From the NCBI RefSeq assembly GCF_001039355.2, contig NW_019773736.1, positions 805,073-869,072 of the forward strand: a stretch of DNA of 64,000 nt. Reading direction: 5' to 3'. Below the pieces are notes generated by a model. The model had not been told where the DNA came from. It did not search any database and saw only the letters and a list, made by a program, of their open reading frames with translations. Position numbers and translations under genes: made by a program. Origin of the DNA: Lingula anatina. Lineage: Eukaryota; Brachiopoda; Lingulata; Lingulida; Lingulidae. This document shows, piece after piece, positions 1 through 31,900 of this stretch (its first letter is position 1; every line of letters begins with the position of its first letter).

Positions 1-549
1 ATTCTATATATTTTGTCAGAAATTAGGCAGTCGTGTTTATAGGGTTTTGTATTTGCAAATTTCTGTATGGTGAAAGACAGTAAGAACACATATATATTCG
101 AATTTCATGCAAATTTTTATTGATATTTTAGGGCAATTTATATTTGTCCATTTGCATTACCTTTGGATAATCTTAAGAAATCTTCATCAAGATATGTAAA
201 ACATTAGTAGTCCACACAGGATGTTGCAGAACAACCAAAAATTGGATGGTATTTCAATTTAGTGCAATCCATTGGATTAAAAAACCTTTGAGCATTATAC
301 TTTTTCGTCTGTTGACAAATTACAGTTTTGTGCTAATGTATCAGAGACGAGATTATCTCTAGTTTCAATACACACTCGTAATTTTGAACTTTCTGCGAAT
401 CTGCTTTATAAACAGCAAAATGTCAGGTCCTTTGAGCATTGGGCTTGTGTTTTACATAATGGCAAAAAGCAGGCTGGTTTTATACTTGATAAACCACCTT
501 AGGTTCCATGTGTTTTTTAACAGCATATGCTGGTTTCAGATCCATTTTT
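1..549. other. Left-edge intron sequence of PRKAR1A
   Basis: Non-coding. I looked for the upstream RI exon carrying the pseudosubstrate (RRGAI-like) and did not see it. No repeat copy of this stretch is apparent elsewhere in the window. Confidence 0.5.
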
Positions 550-1120
550 GGTATTGGATCAACTTGCATCATTAGAAAACAAGAATATATTCTTTGTCTT
601 TCGGTTAAAGATATAAGTAAATTTGTCTGGACAGACCTTTCATGTCCCATGGCTTTTTTGATATATTCATAAATCCCTGTTGAATTACTTGTTAGCAACA
701 AAATCATGCAAGCCACATGAACTGTAGGAATACTGAGGCATTGATTTCTGATCTCTGTAGTATTCTGTGCACATAATAAACATGAACTAAGATGCCCAAA
801 ATTGGATTAGCATTATTTGGGTATTGGAAGTTCAGTGTTGGGAATAATGTACATGTTATTTTGCTTGTTTAAGATTTTTTGATCACTCACTTGTTTCAGT
901 TGACTCCATTAATGTCATGTTTTTCCCCTATAAGTGGACTTTTAAAACCAATTTAGAGAAATTTCTGAAATCCTTTACTCACTAAAGTAGTTTTATTCGT
1001 TTACTCAACATTTGACTGATAGACTATTGTTTAATTATGTATTATGGGATACCAAGAAATAATGTTTGCGTAATGTATTTTATATGCAAAGAAAAATAAA
1101 ATTTTATCATTTTTGTTTAG

Positions 1121-19244
<18,124 letters not shown>

Positions 19245-22200
19245 ACTGGACAGGGACGGATATGAATGTGGAGTTGCTTGGAAATTATTATGGTTTTTAT
19301 CAGTAATATTTGCATGGAGAAAAGACGACTTTGTTCTGAATTAAAAAGGCAAATGCTAGTAGAAACTTGATTCAGTAAAATTTTGAGAATTTAAAGTTGA
19401 CTTGAATGTCAAAACAGCACCAGTTTCCTTTGAAAATTGATATCCCTCAATTTTAGAATCCTTTTTTTTTTTTTTTTTCTTTTGGCAGACTGTTGTCTGA
19501 TGAAATTGTGCCTTAATTTACCATTTAGCTTCCTTTCTGTTTTGATGGTTAACCTTAAAATTGCTTGTGAACTTTAAACTCTCAGAGGATTTACTGCAAT
19601 TAGGGACTTCTTGAGTGATTTGTGCTACTCTGAATTCAGGTGATCAGAGGTTCTCAGAGAAGAAATGGAATCATGTCTTAAACTTTATTTCATAAGGATT
19701 GAACGAGTGCACATGTCATTTTATCTTTGGGTCAATTTCATATCAGCTTTAGTCTGAACTTTTGCAAAGATTAGATTTATACTTAGCACCTGGTTTAAAT
19801 CCGGGTTACCTTCATCATATATCTAATTTTAAATCGGACTTTAACTGATATGGATTCTTGACTTAATCCAAATATATATGAATTGGCCCTTAATGTTATG
19901 TTGTAATTTATTAGTGACAGTGTTAATTTTTTTTCTGCTGTTTGCGTTTGTTGTTGCTTCTCCCAGTTGTGGGACACGCAGCACAATTTGTGTTGGTAGA
20001 AATCCATTCATAATTGAATGTTATAATGCCAAAGAAGCAGTGGGTATTGACCTAAGACTTGATGTAATCATACCTTGGCATGTGCTTGAATGCATTCTTT
20101 TTGTCAAATAATAAAATCCAAATAATAGTAATAACAAAATTGGCCAAAATAATCATGAATCAGAGAATAAATGAAACAATTTCCATTTGCTTTTGCCAAA
20201 GTAAATTAATTTTTAGTTATTGATGTAAAGTTCACATTGCACATGTGAGCCAAATATACCTAGGAAATTCCTGTATTAGAATTGTGGCTGCAGTCAAGAT
20301 ATTGATCGCAGGTCAATTAAATGTGAGAATATTCATAGCACTTGATGGGTCTGGGAGAAAATCCTTTAACAGTAAACCAGTTACTATATAGACACTGATT
20401 TGGTATTGAGGAAAGGCTGCTGAAGGGAACAGCAAATCCCTGTCAGTTTCTTTTTCAAATGATTAAATGTTTCATCAAAACAGCTGAACAGTCATGATTT
20501 GAAGCCTTATTGGCTTAATAATGGTACTTGAAAATGAACTGATTGCCTTGACAAGGGGCAATGTAATTAATAAAAGCAAGTGTAGTGTTCTTCAGGAGTG
20601 CTCACCAAACAGAATTAGATGTTACTCCTGCATTACAGCACTGGCTGGTAGTGTTAATTTATTAGCTGCCCAAAGCAGGGTGAAGATCCTGGCAGTTTAT
20701 ATGCTCAGTGATTTTTTCCCATAATATGAGACATCAAATTGAACCAATTTAGGCTGGTTAGAGCAGCAAGTAAAAAGATTCTCATGCCTCAGTGCATTCA
20801 TTAACAGTTAGGAAAGACGTAATGGTATTTTTCATGAAAGGTCTTTTAAAGGCTGTCCTAAGAAAGAAAAAATAAAAACACTGCTGACCATGTATTAGTA
20901 GAAATGGTGACTCACTTGAACTTTGTAATTGCTCATTATGTATGTTTGTATAACAGTTTGTAAATGTATTTTTCATTGTACGTTAGCTACCAACAATACA
21001 GAAATAAATATACGACTTCATTTGTTGTTGTAATATGTTTGTCAAACCATTCTGATATAATTATGAAAAATAAGGAAAGTCCCAAAATAACTAAAATTTT
21101 ATGTCCTTGTCTTTGTCAGTGTCATCGTTCATGTAGTAATAATTTGGAATATATATTCCAATTAAGGCTACTGTCTTTGCATTAATATTGTTTAATGCAT
21201 CAAGGCCAATATTTTTAAAATATCTAAAGAGTCCACATGCCATGGTAGCTATGAGTTACAACAATCATCTATTATTAAAGTAAACAAACAAAGGGCATTT
21301 TCACTGGAAAGCTCATGCAAAAAAGGGGAAAGCTTTTGTTTTGGTCTCCTTGGTTGTCTGCGCCTCCCACACCATTCATCTCGATCTTCATCCCTTTGAT
21401 CTCACCATATCTTTCTGTTCCACCATTTTCTTTCTTCTTACGCCAGTGGTCAAACATTGTCATTCTCTTTCTCCCTGTGCCTCTTTCACCATTAAACCTG
21501 CCTTCAGTGACATCCCTATGCAGTCCATAATGCCTCACAAAGTGACCAATCCATTTCTCAACGATGCCAAATTTTCAAAACACATGGCAATGCATTAATG
21601 TCTGGCAACAATCCTTCTTGCAGAGCACTTAAGGTAATGACTACAAATGATTCAACCTTAAATGATGTATACTTGTTCAAAAATGATGAAATTTACCTTT
21701 CAAAATTTAATGACCTGACAGGTTTTCCCTGTAGATGAAAGCATTATAAGTCCTGAAATCGAGGCCCTTTGCTTTCATCACAGGAAAAAGTCGCACTTGG
21801 ATTGGACTGAATAAGGTGCTATTTAGAAGATTTATGCAGCTTTAACTGTACTCAAGCAGGTCTGCACAGCTTCATTCACATCAGAAGATTCTGATTTTTG
21901 TGCTCATGCTCAAAATTGTGAAGATCCTGCCCCGATTATAATTTGAACCTTTGCAGGTGCCATTTTGAATTCTTTGATGTAATTTTCTCTGTGTTCGAAC
22001 ATGGCACAAAGGTCTAGCAATGTTGGGAAGTGGAAGCAAGAAGCCTTTGTAATGATCCCATATTGAGATTCCTGTCACATTCTGGCAAGGTCCATTCATC
22101 ATAATGTGCAGAAGTCGACTGGAAAAATGTTTTAAGGTCAGCTAATGCATTTTTTTAAAAATATTTTTGTGTGTGTGTTTAGGAGGAGGACATAAGCATA

Positions 22201-22375
22201 AAATTGAATATTACCTTGTGAAAACATCAGTCACAAGGGCTTCTGATCTTTTCTCCAGATTGCTTCTTCCAGCTTTTAACCTTTCTTTCTGTGTTTATCA
22301 TATTTTTCACCATGCCCTCTCAATGAAAGAAAACGAAGGCAGTGTCAGATTAAACTGGAGGTTATATTTCACACA
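19245..22375. other. Convergent 3' region between PRKAR1A and SDR42E1
   Basis: Probably PRKAR1A 3' UTR on the left and SDR42E1 3' UTR on the right. A T-tract lies at about 19463-19481. An AATAAA hexamer at 20110-20115 is a candidate PRKAR1A polyadenylation signal, about 0.87 kb after the stop. No open reading frame here resembles a known protein. Confidence 0.5.
20110..20115 (+). promoter_or_regulatory. Candidate poly(A) signal AATAAA for PRKAR1A
   Basis: The first clear AATAAA I found downstream of the stop codon. Other A-rich hexamers follow within 100 bp, so the true cleavage site is uncertain. Confidence 0.3.
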
Positions 22376-22606
22376 TCATTTTGTAACTGGCAAACATGAC
22401 ATCAATAGCAGGGCAAATATAATCCCGATTATTACATCAACAAAATAACGTGCAAATTTTGATTGTATTTGAATCCTTTTACCATGGCCAAGCTTTATGA
22501 AATGTTTTACTACATCTTGTAGGTCATTTTGTTTAATGGGTTCATAACCCAAGTCTCTCCGACTCTTCCCTATATTGAAATAATGTGTAACACCTGTCTT
22601 GTAGAC
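22376..22606 (-). CDS. SDR42E1: SDR42E1 coding exon 10 with membrane anchor and stop
   Basis: 231 nt with acceptor CTCTTTCAG. It encodes VYKTGVTHYFNIGKSRRDLG, then YEPIKQNDLQDVVKHFIKLG, a basic segment, and VDVIIGIIFALLLMSCL as a hydrophobic tail helix, ending TGA at 22376-22378. Confidence 0.93.
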   Translation of the reverse strand, partial: VYKTGVTHYFNIGKSRRDLGYEPIKQNDLQDVVKHFIKLGHGKRIQIQSKFARYFVDVIIGIIFALLLMSCLPVTK

Positions 22607-25600
22607 CTGAAAGAGAAAATAAATAAATAAATCATGATAATGTACTCAAGAAATGTTATTTTGTGTATTAGAATGGTTACCTTCTTGTTATGGCAATGGA
22701 TATATAATGTGAATGTGCTCTACACCCCATTTAATACAAAACATCAAATGAGTATCTAGTTCGGCAACAAATTACATTTCTCCATTTTTACATACACACA
22801 GTTTTTCCCTCCATAATATTTTCATCTCATATTATAACACAATCTACAGAAATGCCACTGTATCTCATCATGACATTTTCACAACCAAATATATGCACAA
22901 ATAACAGGAAAAAATTACATGTAGGGCCTCTTATGAGAATTGTGTACACTGCATTACATGGATAATGTCTTTGGGGAGATGTAAGGAGTGCTTGTACTAC
23001 TGGCATTGTGCTAGTGAGGCCTGAAGAATACCTATTACAATTGTTGTTGCTGTCGGTGGACCTCATTCCTCATTCATTAAACAGTAAATGCTACAGGAAA
23101 GAAAGTAACTGTTGTGCCAAGAGCATTTTGGAGTTCAATTACAACAATTATTCTGAAAAACCTGTTGTACAACTACAGCAATAAGAGAGAGAGACTAAAC
23201 CTGCATGTAGGGTATATTTCTATTTTGTTCAACTTCGTTACCCACCTCAGTTCTGGTCAACAATGGTTGAAAGTTGTAGACCTTGGAGACCATCAAATGA
23301 ACCATCTCTGTTATAAATGCTGTGAACAAATACAATTTAATGTTAATGCATATAATAGATGGTAAATGTAAGCTAGCAGAATATCACAATAAAACCTAGC
23401 TGTTGCTTGGACTGTTGGATTTACTGAAGCAAAAAAAAAAAAAAAAAAACAGATTTATCAGCAATATTGCTGTGTAAGAGGCTTTTTAATCATTAAAGAT
23501 CCTTTTAAGTTCTATGTTGTGTGCTGATAAATGAAATCACACGAGGATCTAAGATCACAGGTAGGCACATGAGCCAGTAATATAGAATTACATGCTTGAG
23601 CTTAAAAGCCAAGCTTGGCTGACATTAATTTTGTCTGCAAAATGTCTCCAGTGTCATATTTTAACAACATGTTTTTACAGTAAAAAAAAAAAAAATGCAT
23701 GTTCACAGAGACATTAGCCACACCTGGATAGGATGGTCAGGATATCATTGAAATATTATGGTCAGGATATCATTGAAATATCTATATCTGGATATATTTG
23801 GCAATCAAATAATTGCCAAATAGTCTCCAGTTTAGCAAGAGTCTACATTTGTACTTGTAAACTCTATTGATTCAGTGGACATACGTCAGTGCTCATTTCC
23901 ATTTGATTAATATTGTGAACAGATGATATCAAATGAAACATTTCAGAACTGGTTTTACTTCTGCCAATGTGATAAAATTCTATCATCAAAATGTAGCAGT
24001 GTATCTGATAAATCAAAGTCACTCAACATGCCACTGCAAAGATAACATATAAATTTTATTTTATAATTGTACATAAAGAGTTACAAATGGTATAACATGG
24101 AAATGAAAGAGGGGAACAACAATCAGGTTTTTTTCCATTTTTGCTTCTTGTTTTCACTTAAACCAATTGATTGACTTACCAAAAAAATACACGAGAGTCA
24201 AAGGTACATTGACTTTTGGATAAGAATAACCTAAACCTTCTACCTGTAAGTAGAAAAAAAAGCATATCATAATCATATCATTTCTACCACAAGTAGAAAA
24301 GCTGTTTCTCCAGGGTTTTGACAAAATACCAACACAAGAAAGGACAGCAAGACAGAAAGAAAAATTAACACAAACAATTTTTGACAGGTTGACAAAGCAA
24401 AATTTAAAAACAAACAGGTTAAGGCCCATGAGAGTTCAAAGTCACACCTTGAAAGTGCTAATGGGTGAACAATGTAAAATTCCACAAAAAATTGGAAAAA
24501 AAACATATCTTCCGGAAGCTTGAGTTTCATTTTAGTCCTAAGAATCATTCTTGTAAGTCTGAAATAATTAGTAACACAGTTTTTCTTTTACAGTGTTATT
24601 AAAGAAAATGGACGGTGATGGCAACAGCAACAACAGACACAGATGATTGCTAATGTCCAACACACAGTGTCTTCCATAGTATAACAGATACTGAAGCCGT
24701 TTAAATGATGTATTATAAATAATCAAGCAGTTGCCTGCCCAGCAGCAGTCCACTTGAGAGTGGAGAGGTTTGACATATAGATATACCACTGGGTGGTGAC
24801 TGACTTAACTACAAAGGCATAATCTTATCTGCTGTACAAGTATTTTATTTTGGTTCATTCATGAGCAAGCTATCCCACTTATTACTAGCTATTTGGTTGA
24901 ATTCAGCTGTTTAATACAGGTGAGTAAGGCCAGCATTTGCTTTATATAATTTTATGGTACATTGGAGACAAAACACTCAGGTAATGGAATGTTTCTTTGA
25001 TTCAATTTGCAAAATCACTATTCCTTTAAGTATCAACTCCTCCTTATCTTAATTTCATTGCTGTGTCTGCATACATGATAATAACAGAACTTGTATCAGG
25101 CATAATGTTAGGCAACCATTAGAGGAAAACAATCGCGACATCTTACCATGTGAAAAATGGTACTTCCAGGCGCAAGATTGTTTAATTTTGCAGCTATTTT
25201 TCCTCAGATTGCACCAATTATTGAAAACTAATCAGGTAGATTATTCATCATTTTTCACAATTCTATGAGTCTACAGTGAACATATGATAATCCAGATAAA
25301 ACAGTGATATTCTGGGAACTTACCAAGAAAATTTGTCTGCAACGGGTATTCTGCAAGCATGGTACTGGTAAACTTTCAGCAAACCAATCAACAGTTTTTT
25401 AAAAAGATGAATTTATTTCACTCCCCTTCACTCCCCCCCTGTAAAACTTTTAAAATAATTTTCTTCTACCCCCTCCAAAGTAAAAATCATTGCTCTGTCA
25501 GATCTATAAGCATTATACGTAATTAGGAAAATGGCCATTAGCCTACAGGTCTCTTCACAAGTGAGACCCGCATTTCTCACAGCCACAAAGTAGCATGCTA

Positions 25601-26596
25601 TCTCCAATGCAATTAGTACTGGGAAATTGAATTGTAGGTGACTAGATTAGTTGTTATAAAGACTATAATAAGCCCAGCTGCACTGGCATCATACAGGACG
25701 CAGTGTAGTTCTATAACTAGCACTCTGAATTTGTAAAATTACCAATATGATTTCAAACAGAAAACAAAATCAATACTACAAAAGAAAAGTGGAACTTAAC
25801 TGGTAATAGTGGTAATAGGGGTTTAGACAAAAACCATACCAGCACATATATCTAAATAACTGAAGCATAGGCAGATCCTGGGGATGGGGTGGGGGGGGAG
25901 GTAGGCAAAAATTGTCCCCTTCTGTATACCTTGTTCAGGCCTACCCAACTACCAGACTCGGCACCGAGTGATCCTAAATTCAATGGTAGATCAGACCACA
26001 CTACCCGTTTTCAAGGTGTGTGTCAGATCGCATTACACAGTATCAGACGCGACACCGCTCTTGCCTAGTACGCGATGTGATAGTGACGATTCTCAGCGGG
26101 GTTGAAAAGCATTGCATCACCACTCAAAATTTGTTCAGGGTATGATACTGTGTAATGCGATCTGACACACACCTTGAAAACGGGTAGTGTGGTCTGATCT
26201 ACCGGTGTATTCAGGATCATTCGGTGCCGAGTCTGGTAGTTGGGTAGGCCTGTTGTTGTGCCATTGTTTTTGGAGGGTGTGATTTTAGCCTGTGGATTAT
26301 AAGATTAGGCATTAGGTTGTTGAAATAGGACTTTTACTGAATTCCAAAAGTTTGTGAAAAAGAATACAACTTACCAAAGGTCTAAAGAACTCAAAGTTAT
26401 TGACAGGCTTGCCATCTGATATGAAATAGGTTTGGCCAGCCTGAAATAAAACATTAAAAATATTGTCACTTCTTTGGATCTTATGGCCCTTTTCACATTG
26501 TGTGGTGTACTTCTCTGTATCCTAATGTTTTGAGAGATGAACAACTTAAAAACCTGGTTTTTATGCAAGAGAGCCATCTAACTGGAGCCCCTATGC

Positions 26597-26655
<59 letters not shown>

Positions 26656-28835
26656 AAACCTAGGGTATACCACACACACTTATCACACATCCTACCTTGG
26701 CACATACATTATAAGAATATAATGAGGTGTGCTTTTGTGTAGTACATGTAACACCATAATGCTCATAACATTGTTTATTTTAAATTTCCCAAAAAATATA
26801 TAACATAAGATCAGTTTCAGCTTTGAGCACTGAAAGTCTCATGGGTGAGACATACTAATTCTGCTCCACCTCCCCCATTCCATCCCTTTGTACGTGAGCA
26901 CACGCCCATGCATGCACACACCCACACTAGAACGCATGCATCAGCCAAACCAGCAATTTGTTGATAGGTATACAGTCTCATCATCATTCAACTGTGGTAA
27001 AGATTTTCCGGCTGGTAAAGATAAGTAAAATGCTCCTCAGTGGTGAAAAGATCGTTTATTGGATTATTGTCCCCTTCATAGCACGAGAAGAACTCACTGG
27101 GGAAATACAGTATCATCACTTTCAAAGAAAGACAGGCACAAGGAGTATACTTTTCCATTTTATGTGAAATTGATAGAGTAATGGCATTGCTAAGTGGGTT
27201 AATATTTTGGAAAAAAGAATAATGGACATGAATAAATATGGAGCCACTTAAAAAAAAAAAAAAAAAAAGAGAGAGAGAGAGAAAGAGACAGACAGAGAAA
27301 GTGAAAGAAAGAGAGGTGCAAAATAAGAAGAAACAAGTTAACAAAAACTAAGTCAAATTCTTAGACAAATCAACAACTTGCTCTTACAGCTATATGTTCC
27401 TTTTCTTTAGAAAGTGCCTTTCCTGCCAGAAGATGTGCCAGCACCAAGTTCTCCACATGGAGAAACTCCACCAATGAATCCCTAGCACCATACGTCACTG
27501 CAAACAGCCCACGTTCTATGTAAGACTGGAAGACAAAAATACTTTGTAATTATGATAATCACTTGCTATAAAAGATAATCAAATCAAAATCCATACTTTG
27601 GTTTGTTAAATGATGATATAAGTGATCAAATATTAGTTATCTTAAAAAATAATGACAGTCTAATAATATTCTCCTACATTCAAGAACAAAAACGTCTCAT
27701 AGACTATGCATGATTTCCAACACATATTTTTTTCATGATACTATTTAATATTAATTTTCATTTCCTGCCACAGAAAAAAAGGGAAGTAAGCCCAAGATAT
27801 CACTATCTCCACAAATATTGCACTAACATTGTGATACAGGACTTGCTCACAGGTATACGCACTCATTACCCACACATCAATACCCAGTGGACAGTTTTAA
27901 ACAAAGGCTGCGATCCTGAAAGTAAGTTTATCATTTCTGTCTTGGGATCAGCCTGAGCTGGGCCACTCAGTAAGTTTATCATTTTTCTGTCTTGGGACCA
28001 GCCTAGGCCAGGCAACTCAGCAAGTCAATTTCATTATTAGTTATGAAAACCCCTGCAATTGCCAACAGCCATGTTCGAGATAGGTATCGCTCAACCTAGA
28101 GAAAACTCCCACGATGGTTCTGCATGTAATTACTAGAAGACTGTCAAGACAATGACATGTAGTGAGAATGATGAAATACCAAGTTACTTCTGTCCTTGGA
28201 CAAAGCATAAACTTTCACAAGGTTTTCACAAAGTTTACCTTTTATGTTATATCAAATTGTGAAACTGAAAAAAAAAACTTGGTTTGCAGGGATCTCAAGA
28301 TTAACACTATATCAGACATGAGCCTAGGTTTAAATAAAACCTCTGAACATTTATCATGGGACCCATTACACCTATTTTATTGCAGATCTTGACGGATATC
28401 AGGAACCATCAGAATTGCATTAAAAATGCGGAATTCCACGTTTCCGCAGAAAAAAGCTCATGTCTGCCATATTCACAAACATAATTACATATTATTTCTT
28501 TCAATTTTTTTTCATTTATTTATTACAAAAAAAGGCAACAGAAAGGGGAGAATTAACTCCACTCTTGCTTAATAAATAGGATTTTTGTAGTATCTGACAT
28601 TTTGTGCATTAAGTAAAAAAAATAAATCTTATTATACGTCACTGCAGAAAGGTTATTGTCTACTGAATTCTCAGTAACAGCTCAACTGATGTTTTGGCAC
28701 GTAATTCACCATTGTTGAAGCAAGATCTTATTCAAGCTACTGCAATGTTAGTTTTTTGGGGTAACTGTTGTCTTTTAAATTTCTTTCACTTAGTTCTTTT
28801 TTCTTTCATGATAACATGCGATTTTTTGCGGCTGC

Positions 28836-28900
<65 letters not shown>

Positions 28901-31900
28901 CTAAACCTGATACTGAGAGATGCCTTTTCAGCTGTCCAAAATCAAGATCCTTTGATTCACTTTAATGTCCAGAGACATGTACATACATATTTAATATAAC
29001 AGGGCAAACAACTACAGTATCCACAGTAAAGTGGCATCAAAAAGATACTGATAAATTTATATATTTTGGATGTGTATTATTTATTTAATATTCAATCCTT
29101 ACTTTTGGAAGAAACTCTTTAAATCTATAGTACAATGTAGTAGAGTTAAACAGCAAAACCCATCAAATTGTACTGACACTATAAAGAGAGACTGATCTAG
29201 ATCTAATCAGTTTTGTGAGATGAATGTTTTCCATGAAATCCCATATGACCCAAAATAAAAAGGAAATGCATGAATTCTTAGATATATTTCCATCTTCCAT
29301 TTTCTCTATTCAACCTTTCCTTGACATCTGAATGTACAGCAAATAACAAAACCCTCAAAATTACCCACCCTAATACATAAAAAAGCCAAAGCAAAAATGA
29401 AGAAAAAATAGACTTGGAGCCAGACCTATCAGATGCTGTTTACTACTTCTAACATTTAGAGAAATGGATGATGCTTTGTGGAGTTACTGACAGACATCAT
29501 CAATTTCAATACCATATTTTGCATCTGTTTTATCATGTATAAAAATTCAGGCAATGTTTTTTTTAAACAAATATAATTATTTATACCCCCAAAGCAGGTA
29601 TAATCAAAATATGTAATTATACACTGTACTGTATATTCTAATTTGATATACTGGTATACAAATGCAAATTCATACAAAAAACACACTTCATGTTTCCATA
29701 ATTAAGATATAGGATCTCACAATGTGTGCATTTTTTTTAGCTCTATGTATGCAACATACTAAGATGTCACATAAAAGCCATTCCATGTCATTTAGTTGGA
29801 AATATTTACCAGCCAGAGAGACCAGAGAACTGCACGTCATTTTACATGCTGCTTAAAACCTGTTAAGCTGTTGACAAAATGACATTTCCGAGAATTGCGG
29901 CCTTCTTGCTCTCCACTGCTGTTGCTGCTCTTGAGTAGCATCAGGCTTCACTGACAGCAACCTTTCTGTAATTGTTCCAGGGTTATAAATACATCAAGTA
30001 TCTTTCCATTGTAATCAACAGAACATTACCGCTCTATGAATCCGACATTTCAAAAGTATTTTGGATTTTTTTCCAAATATTCTGTAAATCTTTAAATGTA
30101 ATTTTTAGCATTCCTTATGCAGATTTTTAAGCTACAGCTAGAAAACAATCAATCCTATATGTATGTTATGAACAAAACCATTATCATCATTGTATGACAT
30201 CTTACCATTTAACAATGGACCTTCATTGTCTTTTATGACTTTATCATTACATGACACGAATGAGGCTCCAAGACAATATGAAAATACAAAATACAACACT
30301 TCTCAAGCCAGCAAACACCACAATGACATCTTTATTTCAAATTTAAATATCTTGGACAAAACTGTAATTTTTCAGCCCATCAAATTGCACTTCAGAGGAA
30401 CTAAATGGCCAGAATAACATAAGTGTCACAATCGATATCTATTGTTTTTGATCAGTGAAGTGTAAACTTACAAGCCATACCCTAGGGAATGCAATGAGAG
30501 AAAATGATTCAAACCAACACTAATGTGATCAAGGAATCAAGGGTATATTCTTGCTCTGATTTAATTCTAGAATACATGATTCTCACGAAAATTGCATTAT
30601 GAAATGAGACTTAAGGTTGTTAAGAGTCTTCTTCCCCAACAGGAATGGCTTCATTGTTTTGAATCGCTCAGCTGTATGAATATCTGCCTGAAAGTTAATA
30701 CTGGATTCTGCCACTATGATCCAAGTAGTGATGACATGAAAATTAACATGCCTTTGTGCATAAATTAATTCTTTTCTAATTTGATGAAGTACTTTTCACT
30801 TCAAAATAATAATAATAAAAACTCTAATTTCTTACTTTTTACAATATCTTCATATTTACTGTCAAGGTTCAGCATGAAGATGATAACAATAACCTGTCAG
30901 CTGGCTATAACATTGCCAACACAAACAACAGTTCAACACAATTACACACCATACTTAAAATAAAATTCATTCAAATATTGTCCGGGAATTTCAACTCCAA
31001 GCCTGATTAGATGGAAGGAAATTGACTTTCTACCTTGAAAAGAATGCACTATATGTCCTCCGTACAAGTCAGAAATCCCTGAAAAGGTGACATTTCTGCC
31101 ACATTAACTTTGGGTCATGTTTAATATAACCTGACCATTCCATGAGCAGAAAATAGCTATATTCATAACATACATCAACAACAACAACAATAATAATAAA
31201 TTTCTTTGATTTTTTTTTTCATTTACGTCAGCCTCAGTGATGCCTAAATACAGGGAGTGTACATGTACTTGGAAGTAAATTTTTCTGGAAAAAATGGCTA
31301 ACTTTATTGATTTATCAACTGAGCAGTAAATCATAAGGGATCACCAAGTAAAACTGGATTACACTTCCCTCTCTCCCATCAATACCAAGATTTTCTAGTA
31401 ATCCTGGCAATATTTTTCAAAATGCTCCTCTGGGGCACCAATACTTAAAAGCCCCGACCACCATGCATTTTCCTCACACACCTTTCAATTGTACACATTG
31501 CAGGGCATTAACCCTAACTTTCAGACCCAGCAGCATGGAAAAAAGACCTCCAGAAACTCGACAAAATTTGGCATGTTCTGATGGGACAGGAGGTAATCCT
31601 GCAGAATACTGCAAAGTCAGGAACTGTTAAGTCCACTACAGCAATCAGTCAATGAAAACGGTATCTACTCCTGCACTGATAGAATAAACATACAGCCTAC
31701 ACAGCGTCAATAGTGGAGTCGGTGTCATAGCCTGAAAATTCATTTGCTTGGATCACTGAGAAGAACTAAAGTACCCAGAGTCAAGTGAGCCTCAGGCAAA
31801 TGCTGCTTCTCATCAATACTGGTGACAGAGCCATTGGTGGTGTCAGAGACATAGGGTGTGACATACAACTGGGAGGCTCTGTTGGTGCTACTGATGAAAA

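Noticed and set aside
24154-24548. Long minus-strand frames around 24.2-24.5 kb
   Set aside because: Only the 64-nt SDR42E1 exon 8 is supported; the remainder is intron read through by chance.
26493-26742. Reading frames rich in CVCV / THTH / ERER
   Set aside because: Translations of the (CT)n(CA)n microsatellite.
28694-28999. Reading frames with a long YIYI run
   Set aside because: Translation of the (AT)n microsatellite.
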